NCBI GenBank assembly: GCA_017506865.1
Contig: JAFCMP010000235.1
Span: 62,001 to 126,000, forward strand
DNA: 64,000 nucleotides
Reading direction: 5' to 3'
Source: Tribonema minus
Lineage: Eukaryota > Sar > Xanthophyceae > Tribonematales > Tribonemataceae
Shown piece by piece: positions 1 through 12,000 of this stretch (position 1 is its first letter; each line of letters begins with the position of its first letter). The position numbers were made by a program, and so were the translations under genes. The notes beneath the pieces are model-generated. The model was given only the letters and a program-made list of their open reading frames with translations. It did no database searches and was not told where the DNA came from.

Positions 1-214
1 TGCAATTGCAAGAACTTATTGAGCTTGCTACCAGAGCCTACACCGCAAGGCACAAGCCTCAAAGCGTCTCACAACTAATTACCATGATGAATGACAACGC
101 CACGTGCCACATGACATTATTTGTGCTGCGCTACTTCCGCCAAACAGTTACTGTGCTACTGCAGCGACTAACATTGCCGTGCACCACATGCGCTGCCGCC
201 GCCGCCGCTGCCAG

Positions 215-506
215 GTGCGACCCCTACACGCCCGGCGCGTACTACGCGCTCATGGTGAGCTCTGGCGCCAACTCGGACGGTTCCGCAGCGTTCATCGACC
301 AGGCGTCCTGCGAGCACGGCGCCTTCTCCTATGCGTCCGACGGCACGACCCTGCAGTGGACGTTTGCCCTTGCCGATCCCGACTTTTCCACGACGTGCCA
401 GGCGCTGCCCAGCGAGGCGTTCGCGGCGCCGGCCACCGCGTCGCGCATCGCGCGCGTTCCCGACGCGGTGTCCTTGGGAATGTTCTGCGGCCTCAACTAC
501 TACTAG
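215..506 (+). CDS. C-terminal exon of an unrecognised Cys-containing protein, copy A
   Basis: Terminal exon opened by a CAG acceptor at 212-214, after a GCC-rich tract, and closed by a stop at 504-506. It reads CDPYTPGAYYALMVSSG, then a Cys-Glu-His-Gly segment, LQWTFALADPDF and a C-terminal FCGLNYY. The four cysteines, aromatic residues and lack of membrane segments suggest a small folded, possibly extracellular domain; that is inference. The same exon occurs in opposite orientation at 2751-3042 with the same length (292 nt) and phase and about 80% similar protein, so the frame is under constraint. The upstream exon is not visible before the window start. I do not recognise the family. Confidence 0.6.
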
Positions 507-2739
507 GAACTTCAAGCGGAGCGTCGGAGCGTGTGGCGAGTGTGAGTGCGTTTAGCAGCCTAGTAGTAGAGGAGGTTGATTTGCTTTGTAAGCAGCGACT
601 GTACCATGAACTCAGCGACGAGGGTGCGTAATTCCTCAGGCTGCTGCTGCCAGGCGATGCAGCCCTGGCGATGGCTGGTCGGGGAGTGTCGTGAGCGCGC
701 GATGATCTGCTGGCGGAAGTGTCGCCCGCAGTTTTCAAAGCATGTCTTGAAACCCTCAACTTGTATGCGCCAAACGGCATGCATATGTCCTTTACAGGTA
801 ATGACCACTCCTGATGTACAGAGACTGTGGATGGCTTCCTGCTTTGTCGCTGCGCAGTTGTGCTTTCAAATTGCTGCTTTTGCTTGGCCACGCGCGCTCG
901 TGATAAGTGCGGCAGTGCGCGCGCTAGTCACGACATGAAAACTGTTGCACTTGCCATGTCGACAAACCGTGTGTCAGGCTCCAACGGCACACGCAGTCGC
1001 CGTGACTGAAACTTCAGACGTGCAGGCTGTCCGGCACATGTGCACTGTAGCATGCCCGCTTGCCGGCGTTGCAGTCGCTCTCACATTGTGAGCATGTTAG
1101 CATCAGCACTTAGATACTCTGGGAGCTACAGCCGCAAACAACCCTCGCACGGCATGGACCTTGCACTGGTTGTGGTGAAGCCCTGAGCCCACCAAGAATG
1201 CAGCCTGAGTGAATGCGCTTGCGTATGGCCATTCAGATGTCGGAGCGCAGTGCGTGAGGTGAATGGATGCAAAGTGTACTTTGTGTGAATTCACGCCAAG
1301 GGCGCGGAAACGACCCGGTGATTCGTCCTTCAATCTGCGGCACAATGAACCATAATGATTGGCGCCACGTGTCAGCATCAGTCGTTGTGCACCATCATGT
1401 GCTACACCAAGCGCTGGCGCCACTTACTTGTGCAGTTGCGACAATTACCCGTCAGCAGACACAAGTTGAGGTGCCTCAATGTTTTGAAGAGCATTTACAT
1501 TCACAAGCAAACACGCAGTGCCTGCCAGTGCTGTGGCACAGTTGCGTAACCGCTGTAATTGTCACTGCCAGCAGTCTGCAGTACTCAGTCTGCTGTACGT
1601 ATGGACTTGTATTTATAAAGGCCCAAGGGAGGCCGGGTTGCCTATGCAATCGAAAAGCTTGCGTCAACGCAGCAGCCTAGTCTGCGCTGTGTACCCCAAC
1701 CAGCACGCACAATCGTGATGTATGTAGTAACTTATTTATTAGTATTGTAAGTATGCTCCAACATGATGTGTTTTGCATGCCCGAAGTTTACATGCCTGAT
1801 CAGGGTACACACTAGCTCATGATATGATATCCGCTACATAGTGGTGCGATAGTCAGCCAGATGTCTGCATGCTTGCTGGTGTGCCTTATGCAGGTGCATC
1901 GCATGCATCTGCTGCTTGTTATAGTATAATCACTGGTACAGGACACTGTGTGTGAGTACACTCTCTGTATGCGCAGGCAGTTACACGGGCACATGTGGTG
2001 GGGTGCTCATACGCTGGTCAAATGCATCACGACAGGAACCGCATGTCCCTCAAAGCGCGTCACTGGGTTTCTGATGGTGGCGACATCTACACCGGTTCTC
2101 AAGCCGTGACTTGCATGCTCACTGCCACGCACCCGCAGCGCTACATGCATGGCTGCTGCGTGGCTGAGCTGAGCAAAAACGCAAAGCAGCAGTGCACAGC
2201 GGATAGGCATCAAGCCAGGAGCGCCCACCAGCTCGAGCGACGTCCAAAAATTGTCCATTACTGTTGAGGAGTGAGATCATGATCTTACATTGCGCGCGGT
2301 CGTTTCACGGATCAAACTTCAAGTCCCTAGGGCGACGCCGTCCGGCCGGCGCGTTGCGCGCGTACGACACTCGCCCCTCGACGAATTTTCACCATCGCTG
2401 AGCGCTGCACCGCCTTCCTGCCAGCAGCAAGAGCTTCTGCGCACATTGTCGCAGATGTCGTACTACGGTAAAATGGTTGTCGGGGGACGCCAGCCGCTCA
2501 GGCTCACGCGCCGTGCTGCCGTAAACACGAACGGCAGGCCGCGGTGTCCCCCCCTAGCACCGTCCGCACAAGGCGTCCGTCGCGCGCTGCAACCCTGCTC
2601 CGCCGACGCCGTCAGCACGCTACTTCACTGAGCAGCGCTGCTCCCGTCAGTAGAAGCAGTAGAAGTTGAGGCTGCAAGCGTTCCGGAGCGCCGATGCCGT
2701 CAGCTCCACATTCTTGCCGAGAAGCGCCGCTGCTGCTGT
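507..2739. other. Intergenic stretch, no supported gene
   Basis: Between two convergent terminal exons. The frames are short and overlapping with no splice pattern or family motif. Nothing else seen apart from the partial 3'-end copy near 2650. Confidence 0.4.
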
Positions 2740-2750
2740 TCCAACTACTT

Positions 2751-3711
2751 CTAGTAGAAGTTGAGGCCGCAGAATGTTCCCGAGGAGACGGCGTCGGGAA
2801 CGCGCGCAATCTGCACCGCGGTCGTTGCCGTCCCGAACGCCTCGCTCGGCAGCGCCTGGCACGTCGTCGCGAAGTCCGGGTCCGCGAGCGCGAACGTCCA
2901 CTGCAGCGTCGCGCCGTCGGCCGCGTAGGAGAAGGCGCCGTGCTCGCAGGAGGGCGTGTCAAGGAACGCGCCGGAACCGTCCGCGTTGCCGCCGCTGCTC
3001 ACGAAGAGCGCGTAGTACGCGCCGGGCGTGTAGGGGTCGCACCTGGCGGCGGCGGCGGCGGCGGCGCAGCGGGTGCAAAATGAGCTTTTGTGATCAAGAT
3101 GAGAGCGAGGAAAGCGGCAGCGGCGGCGGCGGCAGTGGCGGCGGCAGCGGCGGTGGCGGTGGCGGCGGCGGAGGCAGCGGCGGTGGTGGCAGCGGCGGCG
3201 GCGGCAGCAGTCGGCGGCGGCGGCGGCGCGGATGCAGCATGAGCATCTGCCGTCAAGTTGAGGGCGGGGAAAGGAGGTCGTCGAGGGTATTCATAACTGT
3301 AAGCGATTATGGTTATGGAGGGACAAAGGGAGGCCTGATGGCCGGTACCGCACCAAGGTCCTAGTCTGCAAAGGGGTTGGTACAGTGACGCCCCGGAGTG
3401 GCAGATCTTGCTCACCCCGACTCCGCTGCGGCTACATGCATCGTGTGACAAAACGCAAGTGCACTCAGAGCTCACGTGTGGTAGATGTAGAAGCCGGAGG
3501 CGGAGGGCTGGTCAGCGTTCTGGAACGTGAAGTGCCCGCTTGAGCTCATGTACCCTGTGCCAAATCCGTCTGTGGCGAATGCGCCAAAGCTCGGGGGGGG
3601 CGCGCCTCCCTGCGGAAGCGATCGAGAGTTGCATGGCAGCAATGGCACGGGCGGGGAGGAGGGGGGGGGCGGGTTGTCACGTGCTTGCTCTGCCACAGCA
3701 GCGGCGGTCAC
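2751..3711 (-). CDS. Two-exon C-terminal part of the same unrecognised protein, copy B
   Basis: Exon 3042-2751 is the inverted paralogue of the 215-506 exon (CDPYTPGAYYALFVSSG to FCGLNFY, stop at 2751). The exon before it ends at 3476 with donor GTGAGC in phase 2, matching the phase-1-nucleotide start at 3042, so the join gives FYIYHT-CDPYTPG. This upstream exon contains FGTGYMSSSGHFTFQNA and is preceded by a Pro-rich stretch; its start is uncertain, and one candidate acceptor is the CAG just before GGAPPPSFGAF. The intron holds a long GGC-triplet tract at 3100-3230. A partial copy of the 3' end lies at about 2650-2690. Function unknown. Confidence 0.55.
3100..3235. repeat. GGC-triplet tract inside intron
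   Basis: Over 100 bp of near-pure GGC/GGT/AGC triplets, coding Gly/Ser on + and Ala/Pro on -. It lies between the two exons of the 2751-3711 minus-strand gene and is likely slippage-prone. Confidence 0.7.
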
Positions 3712-6000
3712 TGGCGGTAGTTGATGAATGCGCTAGCACTATGCCCCCCTGTTACAGTGCAGCGATACGGTGCGCCATCGCTCGCAGCGCTGGCGCGCGG
3801 TGCATCTGACAATGTTGAAGTTACCTACTTCACTCCATGTGCGCTGACGCACAGCCATTGAGCGGGCATGCACTTTGCTGCGGGTGGCGCACAGTGACTC
3901 GCCAGCCACGTGCTGCGATATTGAAGTGGATTATGCAACAGACAACTTGAAAGGTTGGGGTTGTCACACCGTGCTGATGCGCAGCCGTTGAGTGGGGAGC
4001 CATCATGATGATTGGCGCAGCCAGAACCGCACCAGCCGTGAGCTATGAGCTCACAGCAGACAAGTATTCGTGTAGGGCTGTCGAACTACTGAGTCTGAAG
4101 CTCAGCCCGATCTGCATGGCGAGCATATCGCAGCACTGCGACCAGGCGGGCAGGAAACTGCTGAGGCGTGCTGCCACTACAGAAAAAAATACATAACGCG
4201 CGCATGATTGCGCCGCGAAATCGAATGCTTGCCCCTCCATGCGCCAGCCACTGTGTACTCTGTGTACTCTGTGTACTTCCACTTGAGGGGTGCTTCTGAT
4301 CAATCCACGCGCACGCAAAGTAGAGGCCGAGAAAAATGATGCAACGGTTACTGCAATTGCTTTTAAGGAGTTCCTTATGATGTTTCAAGCCATGCCTTTA
4401 TTGCAGAAGCACACAACCCTCAACAACCAGCCATCGTGTACGTCGGTGCAGCACCAGCACTGAAGCTGGTCTAGTGCCGTGCACATTGAGTTGTTGTGTA
4501 CGAGTTGACCGCAGACACTCACATGAACAATTCGTATCTTGTGATACCTTTTATCGATTCAAGTTCATTAATAGATCTGGTGCTGCAGCTTGCAATCACC
4601 GCCTGGTATCGGGTAAGCCGGTGCTGAAAGAAGAAAGCACATCTGCCACTTTTACTACTGCTATTACTACTGCCACTATCACTGCTGCTATTACTACTAT
4701 GTACGGTACTACTCAACTACTCTTACTGCTACTACTGCTGCAACTCTGGTCTCGAATCAAAATGCTGCAAACAAAATCATGGTTTTGGGTGCTAGAAAGT
4801 ATTGTACCAGTACATGCATTGCCAGAGAGGGAGTCTGCTATGCACTGATGCAGTGAACATGTTAAGTCGCACTTTAGCCTACAATGCATGCTCCTGCTGC
4901 AGGCCATTGCAACCTGGGGCGCTGTCTTTGCAAGGGGGGGGGGGGGGGGGATCTCTTGCGAAAATTGAACAGGCTGTATGCTTGAACTGCAGATCCTTCT
5001 GGGGGTTTCAAAATTGTGGTCAAAGTGGCAGATGGAGCCGTCAAGACAGTCCATACATTTATAATGAACCACATTCCGAATATCTCACAGTCACTTACCA
5101 CAATGGTTGAATCACCACAATCTGAGCCGTGTTTTCCATACGCCACAGCTGCAAGCGTCGCCAGAGCCAGCCTATACATCATCGTCCGAAGAAACCTGCA
5201 GCATTCCGGGCGATGCCGTGGTTCACGTTGTGATGCTGACGCGATCAGTCCTCGCTGTGGGGTCAGTCCCCTCCCGTCCTCGCATCAACAGCCTGCACAA
5301 AATCCACTGTGTGAGCTTGGCTATCACACACCCTTACTTCTTGCACGCCGTGCACGTTGAGGAGGTGAAGCAGGCATTCTGTTGGCGCGCAGCCTGGCGG
5401 CTTGCTGGATTTCTAGGACGAACTTGCTAGATGTCTCTAAGATGCGCGGATCTTGCAGCGTCTACATACCTGTGTGATGGTTGAGTCGAGACAAGTGAAC
5501 CAGGACGCTGGCGCGGTAGGAAATGATGCAGGAGTGCAGAAGACCTGAGGAGAAGTGTGTTGGATCCGGACTACCGTTCGAAGTAAAGCCGCCGCCCCAA
5601 AATCCAAGAAAAAGCACGAGCGCTGGCGCTTAGCGAGCCGCGCGTCGGCCAGCAGCAGAACCTGCAAGTACAAGGTCAGCACTCAACGCGGGGGCTGTGT
5701 GGCTGTGTGTGCTATGGGCCCCGATGGCCATGCGTGCGTTCACAACTTCACCTTCAACTTCAGGAACACCTGGGATCGCGACACTGACTGGTGAAATCGC
5801 GACAGTAACCGCCGAGACAGAGCCAGACGAATTGAATTTCCTCGTGTTTTTGCAGCAATAACGTAAACGCAGTTGATGATCAGGCGCTGCTCACGAAAAT
5901 CGCCATGCATATGATTGATGCTACCAGCCTGTCCGCACAAGCACCTCGAGAGACCAAGAGGGTGAGCTTCGGCGCCAGCAGTAACCCCCCCCCCGACATG
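3712..6000. other. Stretch with one possible upstream exon only
   Basis: No clear gene. A basic frame at about 5583-5673 (contains KSKKKHERWRLASR, ending before a GTCAGC donor) could be an early exon of the RBR gene that follows, but no phase link could be shown. A run of about 15 G lies at 4936-4951. A TACT/GCTA-rich short repeat lies at about 4655-4740. Confidence 0.3.
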
Positions 6001-6019
6001 ATTCACAGTTGCGCGACAG

Positions 6020-9000
6020 CTGTGGACCACAAACGAAAGAGCCTTACAGACGCGGCTGCTGCTGCAGGTGCTGCAGTAGCAGCACCAGCAGTAACAGGAT
6101 CCGCCGTCGGCAAGCGTCGCAGGTCATCGGACTTCAAGGCGGCCGGAGGCAGCAATAAGCTATCGCGGATCATACACAGGACGCAGAGCGGCATGCCTGT
6201 GAGTATGTTGTGCACAGCACTCGCTTGGTTTGTACAAGGCGATCGTGAATGCAGCCAGGTGCTTGCTTAAGTCAAGGACTCCAGGCATCAAGCTGTTTCG
6301 TCGAGAGCTTCGGGAACGTGGTGTTGAGCGTCATGCTGTCTCGTGATGATCCACCAGCAAGTGCATCGTTATCAGGCAGAACACGGTGTCATGGGTAAGC
6401 TACACAAAACAGGATACAACCACAATGACCCTTCACCTCCGTGGGAGAGCAATCGCTGCTTATAATGATGTGCACGCGATTGTGTGTCTGTTGCATTTCT
6501 CAGGGTGTGGTGTGGTTCATTACAGGCCATGGCGCCTCTAATGCCCTCATCAGTCTGTGTGCGAGATCATCCTTTGAGGCCTTTCTGAGCGCCATTTGTG
6601 CCCGACTTTTAGTACGCTCGCTTGCAGTGCCTGTCTTGCCGCTGCTCTCCCGCTCCCACGCCAGCAAACTTCAACAGCGACGCACAAGGACACATCACAT
6701 GATATCACAGCACACAACACGGTGGTATAACCACACCTTGTCACCTAGAACTCTACTATCTTCTGATTTGTTTCCATAGCTTCAGTCCAAGCTCTGTTGA
6801 TGTCCTCCGGTTGTGCATCCGCCCCCCGATTGACCATCCCACCCCCCTCCTTCCCTCCTGTCCAGGTCTGCCGCGAGTGCGACGCGCCGCTGGGCCACTG
6901 CGTGCACGTGCACGACGGGCTCACTGTGAGTGCTGAGCACTGCTGACCCGAAAAAAAAAACACGTGCCTGATGCTAGATCGGACAGAGGTAGCCGTTGTC
7001 AAGGGCCTGCTGGCACTCTCGCGCCGTGTGCATGGCGTTCAAACCAGATGGTGCCGCATGCAGCAGCGACTTGCAGGCACATGGGCTTTAACTGTTGCCT
7101 GCACTGGCATAGCAGACGGGTGGCGCTTTCGCCTCCAGAATGAAGTCCACCACGGGCATCTCATCAGCACTGTGCGGCCTCGGTGGTGGCAAATGCATGC
7201 CTGAGAGCACTCCGCCGATCCCTGCACCCTATGCCTGGCATATAAAACACTTCGTTGAGCGCTGACTTGGTTTGAAGTATGGTTGAAGTAGGGCTCAGTA
7301 CCCCGCGCAATCATCGTGTTGGCTCAGTAGTGCACCCGCAAAAAGTTGCAGCTCTCACGGGGCGGCATTGACTCAACAAGTCGTGGTCTGACCATGTGCG
7401 AATTGAGTGTGTTGATCACTGGCCGTACCCGGCTGCGCCACCGCAGCACAAGGGCAAGAAGCGCAAGCTATCAGGCGGCAAGGACAGCGGCGCGCTGCGG
7501 CATGCTAACACAAAGCCTCAGTCAAAACCTGGCGGCGACAGCAGCAGTAGCAGCACTGGCGGCGGCGGCAGCGGCGAAGGCGGCGACGATGGCAGCGGAT
7601 GCGGCGACGGCGGTGGCGGTGACTGCAGCGGCACTTCAGGCGGCGGTGCTGAGCACTGCAGTGAGACCGATGAGTCTGGCGACGCTGCGACGCTGCTGGC
7701 GCAGCTGGCGTGCATCGATCACAGCAACACCAAGGTCGGTTCTGGCAAATTTGCATAATGGGCCGATGTCACTCTGCACTGCATGCGACGGTTTCATGCT
7801 GCTGCAGGTGTCCGTTCCCACCGCGTTAGCAACATGTAATCTCTTTGATCCTTTCTGTCGGCCTTCATCAACAGCCAGGGATGTACGCACGATGCGAAAT
7901 CATCAAATAACTTAATCGTACCTGCAGCCCATCTATGAAGCCAAGTTCAGGGGATCCGCGAGCTGAGCGCTGCCTTCAGCTACCGTCTCGTGCTTGGAAC
8001 GCTGGAGAGTATCAAGAAAAGCAGCACGATCATCTGAGAGCAGCGTCAGCGTGTCAGCACGCGCGCGTTCGCTGCGCCCGCGCACAACAGACGGTCACGC
8101 GCGCTCACATCACCGACACGCGCCGAAGATCGCTCCGAGAGCATATGCCGTGACAGATGCATACATACCCCATGTAGGCCGCGTATTTACCCCATCTCCC
8201 CCCATGTTCACCCCCTCCGCAGCCGTGCCTGAGCTGCTGGTCGGTGGAGCCCACGGCGGTGCTGTTCACGTGCGACGCGGCGGCGGCATGTGCGCGGCTC
8301 GGTGCCGCGCGGCGGTGGTCCCGCGACCCGCACCAGGGCTCAGGTGCCGCTGGCAGCGGCGGCAGCGGCAGCGGCAGCGGCAGCGGCAGCAGCGGCGGCG
8401 GCAGCGGCGATGGCGGCAGCAGCAGCGGCGGAGACGGCGGCGGAGGCGGCTGCGCTGGCCCCATGATGGCTTCAGCGGCAGTGGCGGCGGCAGCAGCGGC
8501 AGAAGGCCCAGCAGAAGCAGAAGCAGTGGCAGCAGCGGCGGCGGCAGCGGCGGCGGCAGCAGCGGCGGCGGCGGCAGCGGCGGTGTCGGCAGCGGCTCAG
8601 GCGCAGCACGGCGATCATGTGCTGCCACCGCCGCACGCCATGTGCCTGACGTGCTTTGGCATGTACGCGTCCGGGCGCGTTCGGTGAGCGATGCTGCTGC
8701 AGCTCTGTTCCTGTACATACCTACCTAGTTCACTGATCCAGGTGCCGCGGAGGGCTGCGCTGCGCTGCAGCAGCGAGACACGCAGGCGCCGTAACCTTGC
8801 GCGCCACAACGCTGGCCTGTGGTCATTCAGACGGGGGATGCATGCCAGGCATGTGATGTGTGACGCGTTGTGAGATGTGTTTGGCTGGCGATGCCGCTTG
8901 AGCAAGTGAGTCAGGCCTGCATGGCCGCGTCAATATCTGTGCGTTGATGCATACGTTCCACTTTTAAGGTCATGGCTGCGACAGCGCCATAAGGTGTCCG

Positions 9001-12000
9001 GCATTTGAGACTGCGCAGCACTGCTGCTCCCGCCGCCGCCGCTGCCGCCGCCGCGGCCGTTGCCGCCGTTGCCGCCGCTGCTGCTGCCGGTGACGCTCCA
9101 GCCCTGGCAATGCAACAGACTGCCACACGGACCGGTTTATGTATCACCATCACCGCCCGATGCCTGCCACGCACTGCCCTGCCTGCAGGGAGAACAAGCT
9201 GTTCAGGAGCCGCGAGCTCGGGGCATACACCATCAAGTGAGTGGACAGTCCTTTCTCTCAACTTCAAGCCTTACCTCGACCCCAAACCTCACAAACGAGG
9301 TTGCACGCGCCGCTCCCATGCACTTCGTACACTTGCAGTAGCAATGCTTGAAGTAATGCGTAGCCGCCCTACCCTTCAACACGCGACCCATGGTGTGACC
9401 CCAGGCATTGTCGATGCAAGATGGAGTGTCGTGCACATTGTATGCGGCCAGGAACTGCTGAACTGAGACGCTTGCAATGCCCCCCTCTCATCCCCCCTCC
9501 CCCCCACCATGACCTGTTCCATGGCAATGGCCCACACCTGACTCACTTCGGAACTACGGGAGAATATCAGTTTGCAGTGCCCCCTCCCTCTTCACCTGTC
9601 CCGTGGCAGTAGCCCACATATACAGATATGAATTACTTGAGAATGCAAGTTGGGGGCTTCAACACGTTCAGTCAAGCATCAAGGTTCCGGAGGCCATCAC
9701 TGAATACAAAAACTCCAAATCATCAAAATCATGTGCTGGCAAAGTAACACCCCCCTTTGTGCTGCCCCTGCCCCCCCCCCCCCCCCCTTGTCAGCTGCCC
9801 CATGGGCTGCGCCCGCAGCTCGCTGCCGCCGGAGGCCTTTGAGCTCCTGGGCGCGGCGCTCGTGACGCAGTACCGCAGGTTCACGGCGCTAGACCTCGCG
9901 CAGGTGAGCAGGCCTCTATTCCTTCAAGTTGAAGTTGTGTGAGGCGTATTGTACTTCAGGACCGCAGGTTCACGACGCTGGACCTCGTGCAGGTGAGCGG
10001 GGGGACCCCCAAAAGTGACCTCAAGTTAAAGTTGTGTGAGGCGTGCCGTACTTCACAGCTCGCGCAGGTGAGCGGGCCCCCCAGGATTTGTTTGAGTTGG
10101 AGTTGTGTAAGGCGTACCGTACTTCAGTACCGCAGGTTCACGGTGCTGGACTTCGCGAAGGTGAGCGGGTACTTCAAGCTGAAGTTGTTTGAAAGGCGTG
10201 CCGTACTTCGCACCTCGCGCAGGTGAGCGGGCCCACCGGAGACCACCCCCCCCCTTCACTTCAAGTTGAAGTTGTGTGAGGCGTGCAGTATTTCAGTACT
10301 GCAGGTTCACAGCGCTGGACCTCGCGCAGGTGAGCGGGGGCCCCGAGACCCTCTGTCACTTCAAGCTGAAGTTGTGTTTGGAAACAGCGGTCGCTGCACT
10401 GCTGCTGCCGGCGTCCATGGGCAGCGCTCTTCAGGCGGAGGCAGTACATGAATATGCAATTTGCTGAAAGATGTAGTTCCAATTATAGTGACACGTAGGC
10501 AGCCGTGGCACAATCGCGATGGAGTGTCGCTGCTGTGCGCGAGTCGCACTGGTCTGACTCAGCTATGTGTTCGTTTTGCCCTTGTCAGTAAAGTAGGAGG
10601 TTACGACAACTAAAACCATGTCCACACGCGGCTTGCTCCTCTGCCGCTGCACAGCGCAGCGTGCTGCGCTGCTTCCTCTAGTATACCACGCCATCTAATG
10701 TGTATACGTATGCGGCGTGCTCCCCTGCTACTGACCTGTGCAGGACATGCACGTGCTGTGGTGCCCGTCCTGCGGCCAGGGCGTGCTGCCGGACCTGCCA
10801 GATGCACAGGTGACTCACTCTATGACTCGAGTACTCGTGCAGCATGAGTTGCTTGCTGGCCCGCCGGTTCCTCCGTCCTCAGAGCGCGCGGCGCACGCTC
10901 CAGTTCAGTGACTCGCTCTATGACGAGTACTCATGCAGCATGAGTCACTTGCTGGCGTGCCGGTTCCTCAGCCCTCAGAGCGCGAAGCGCACGCCCTGGT
11001 CAAGTGACTCACTCTGTCTCGAGTACTCATACAGCATGAGTCACTTGCTGGCCCGCCGGCTCTTCAGTGCTGAGAGCGCGCGGCGCACACCCCGGTTCAG
11101 TGACTCACTCTATGACTCGAGTACTCATGTAGCAGGAGTCAAGCCGCTCGCTACCGTGATCTCTTTCTGAAAGAAGAAAGCAGCACTTGTACGCACAGCA
11201 CCACATGGGGGCCAGAACCCGATCACCGCTGACTGCTCAGCATGGATGCACTTGACCTAGCGCCGCGTAGCCGGTCTCTGACACGCGTCTTGCAATGGCG
11301 CACCGCCGCGGACACCACCTGAGCACTGAAGACTGCTCGGCGCATGCTCAACTGACGCACAAAAAATACATACACCACTGCCTTTGCGCGCTCACACAGG
11401 CTGAGGGCGACGGCGACGCCGCTACCGCCGCCGCCGCCGCTGCCGCCGCTGCCGCCGCCGCTGCCGCCGCCGCTGCCGCCGCCGGCGGGCCCGGCGCGCC
11501 GCACATCGTGGAGTGCCTCGCGTGCGCGCAGCCCATCTGCACTGGCTGCTGCAGGTGCGGTGGCTGCAATTCGACACCTTGCTCGCTAATGCTGCGTAGG
11601 GGTAACGTCGCATCGGGAGTCGGAGTCGGAGTCTGACGCCGCTGAGCGATGAGGGTGGTTGCATGTGCAGTACCTGTCAAGACGGGCGGGGGGGGGGGGG
11701 GGGGGGGAGGCTGCGGCGCGAGTACGGCTTGATGTGCTCATGCCACGCCGCATGCGCTGATGCTGGGTAGGGGTAATGTCGCTTCGGAGTCGGAGTGGGA
11801 GTCTGCCGCCGCTATGCAACGAGCGGGTGGTTACATGATGGCAACGTGCCTGTGAAAACGGGGGGCGGGCTGCAATGGGAGCACGGCTCAATGTGCTCAC
11901 ACTATGTGCTGCAGAGTGCACGGTGTTCTTGAGCCTGCGCTGCGCGGCTGCATGCCTGTGTGTTGTAACAACCCACCCCCACTGGAGACAGATGTGATAG

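Larger units (their letters stand above)
168..3060. repeat. Inverted gene-segment duplication (arms 168-515 and 2740-3060)
   Basis: The two arms contain homologous terminal exons facing each other, with stop codons about 2.2 kb apart. The similarity includes the acceptor, the GCC-rich tract before it and the short 3' flank. The spacer 516-2740 has no gene I can support. Confidence 0.6.

Noticed and set aside
7994..8728. + strand frame of 244 codons
   Set aside because: Different frame across RBR exon 8223-8683; the zinc-binding cysteines lie in the other frame.
9904..10380. Introner-type transposable introns
   Set aside because: Units contain exon edge plus intron edge rather than a complete intron with target duplication; no element with defined ends could be drawn.
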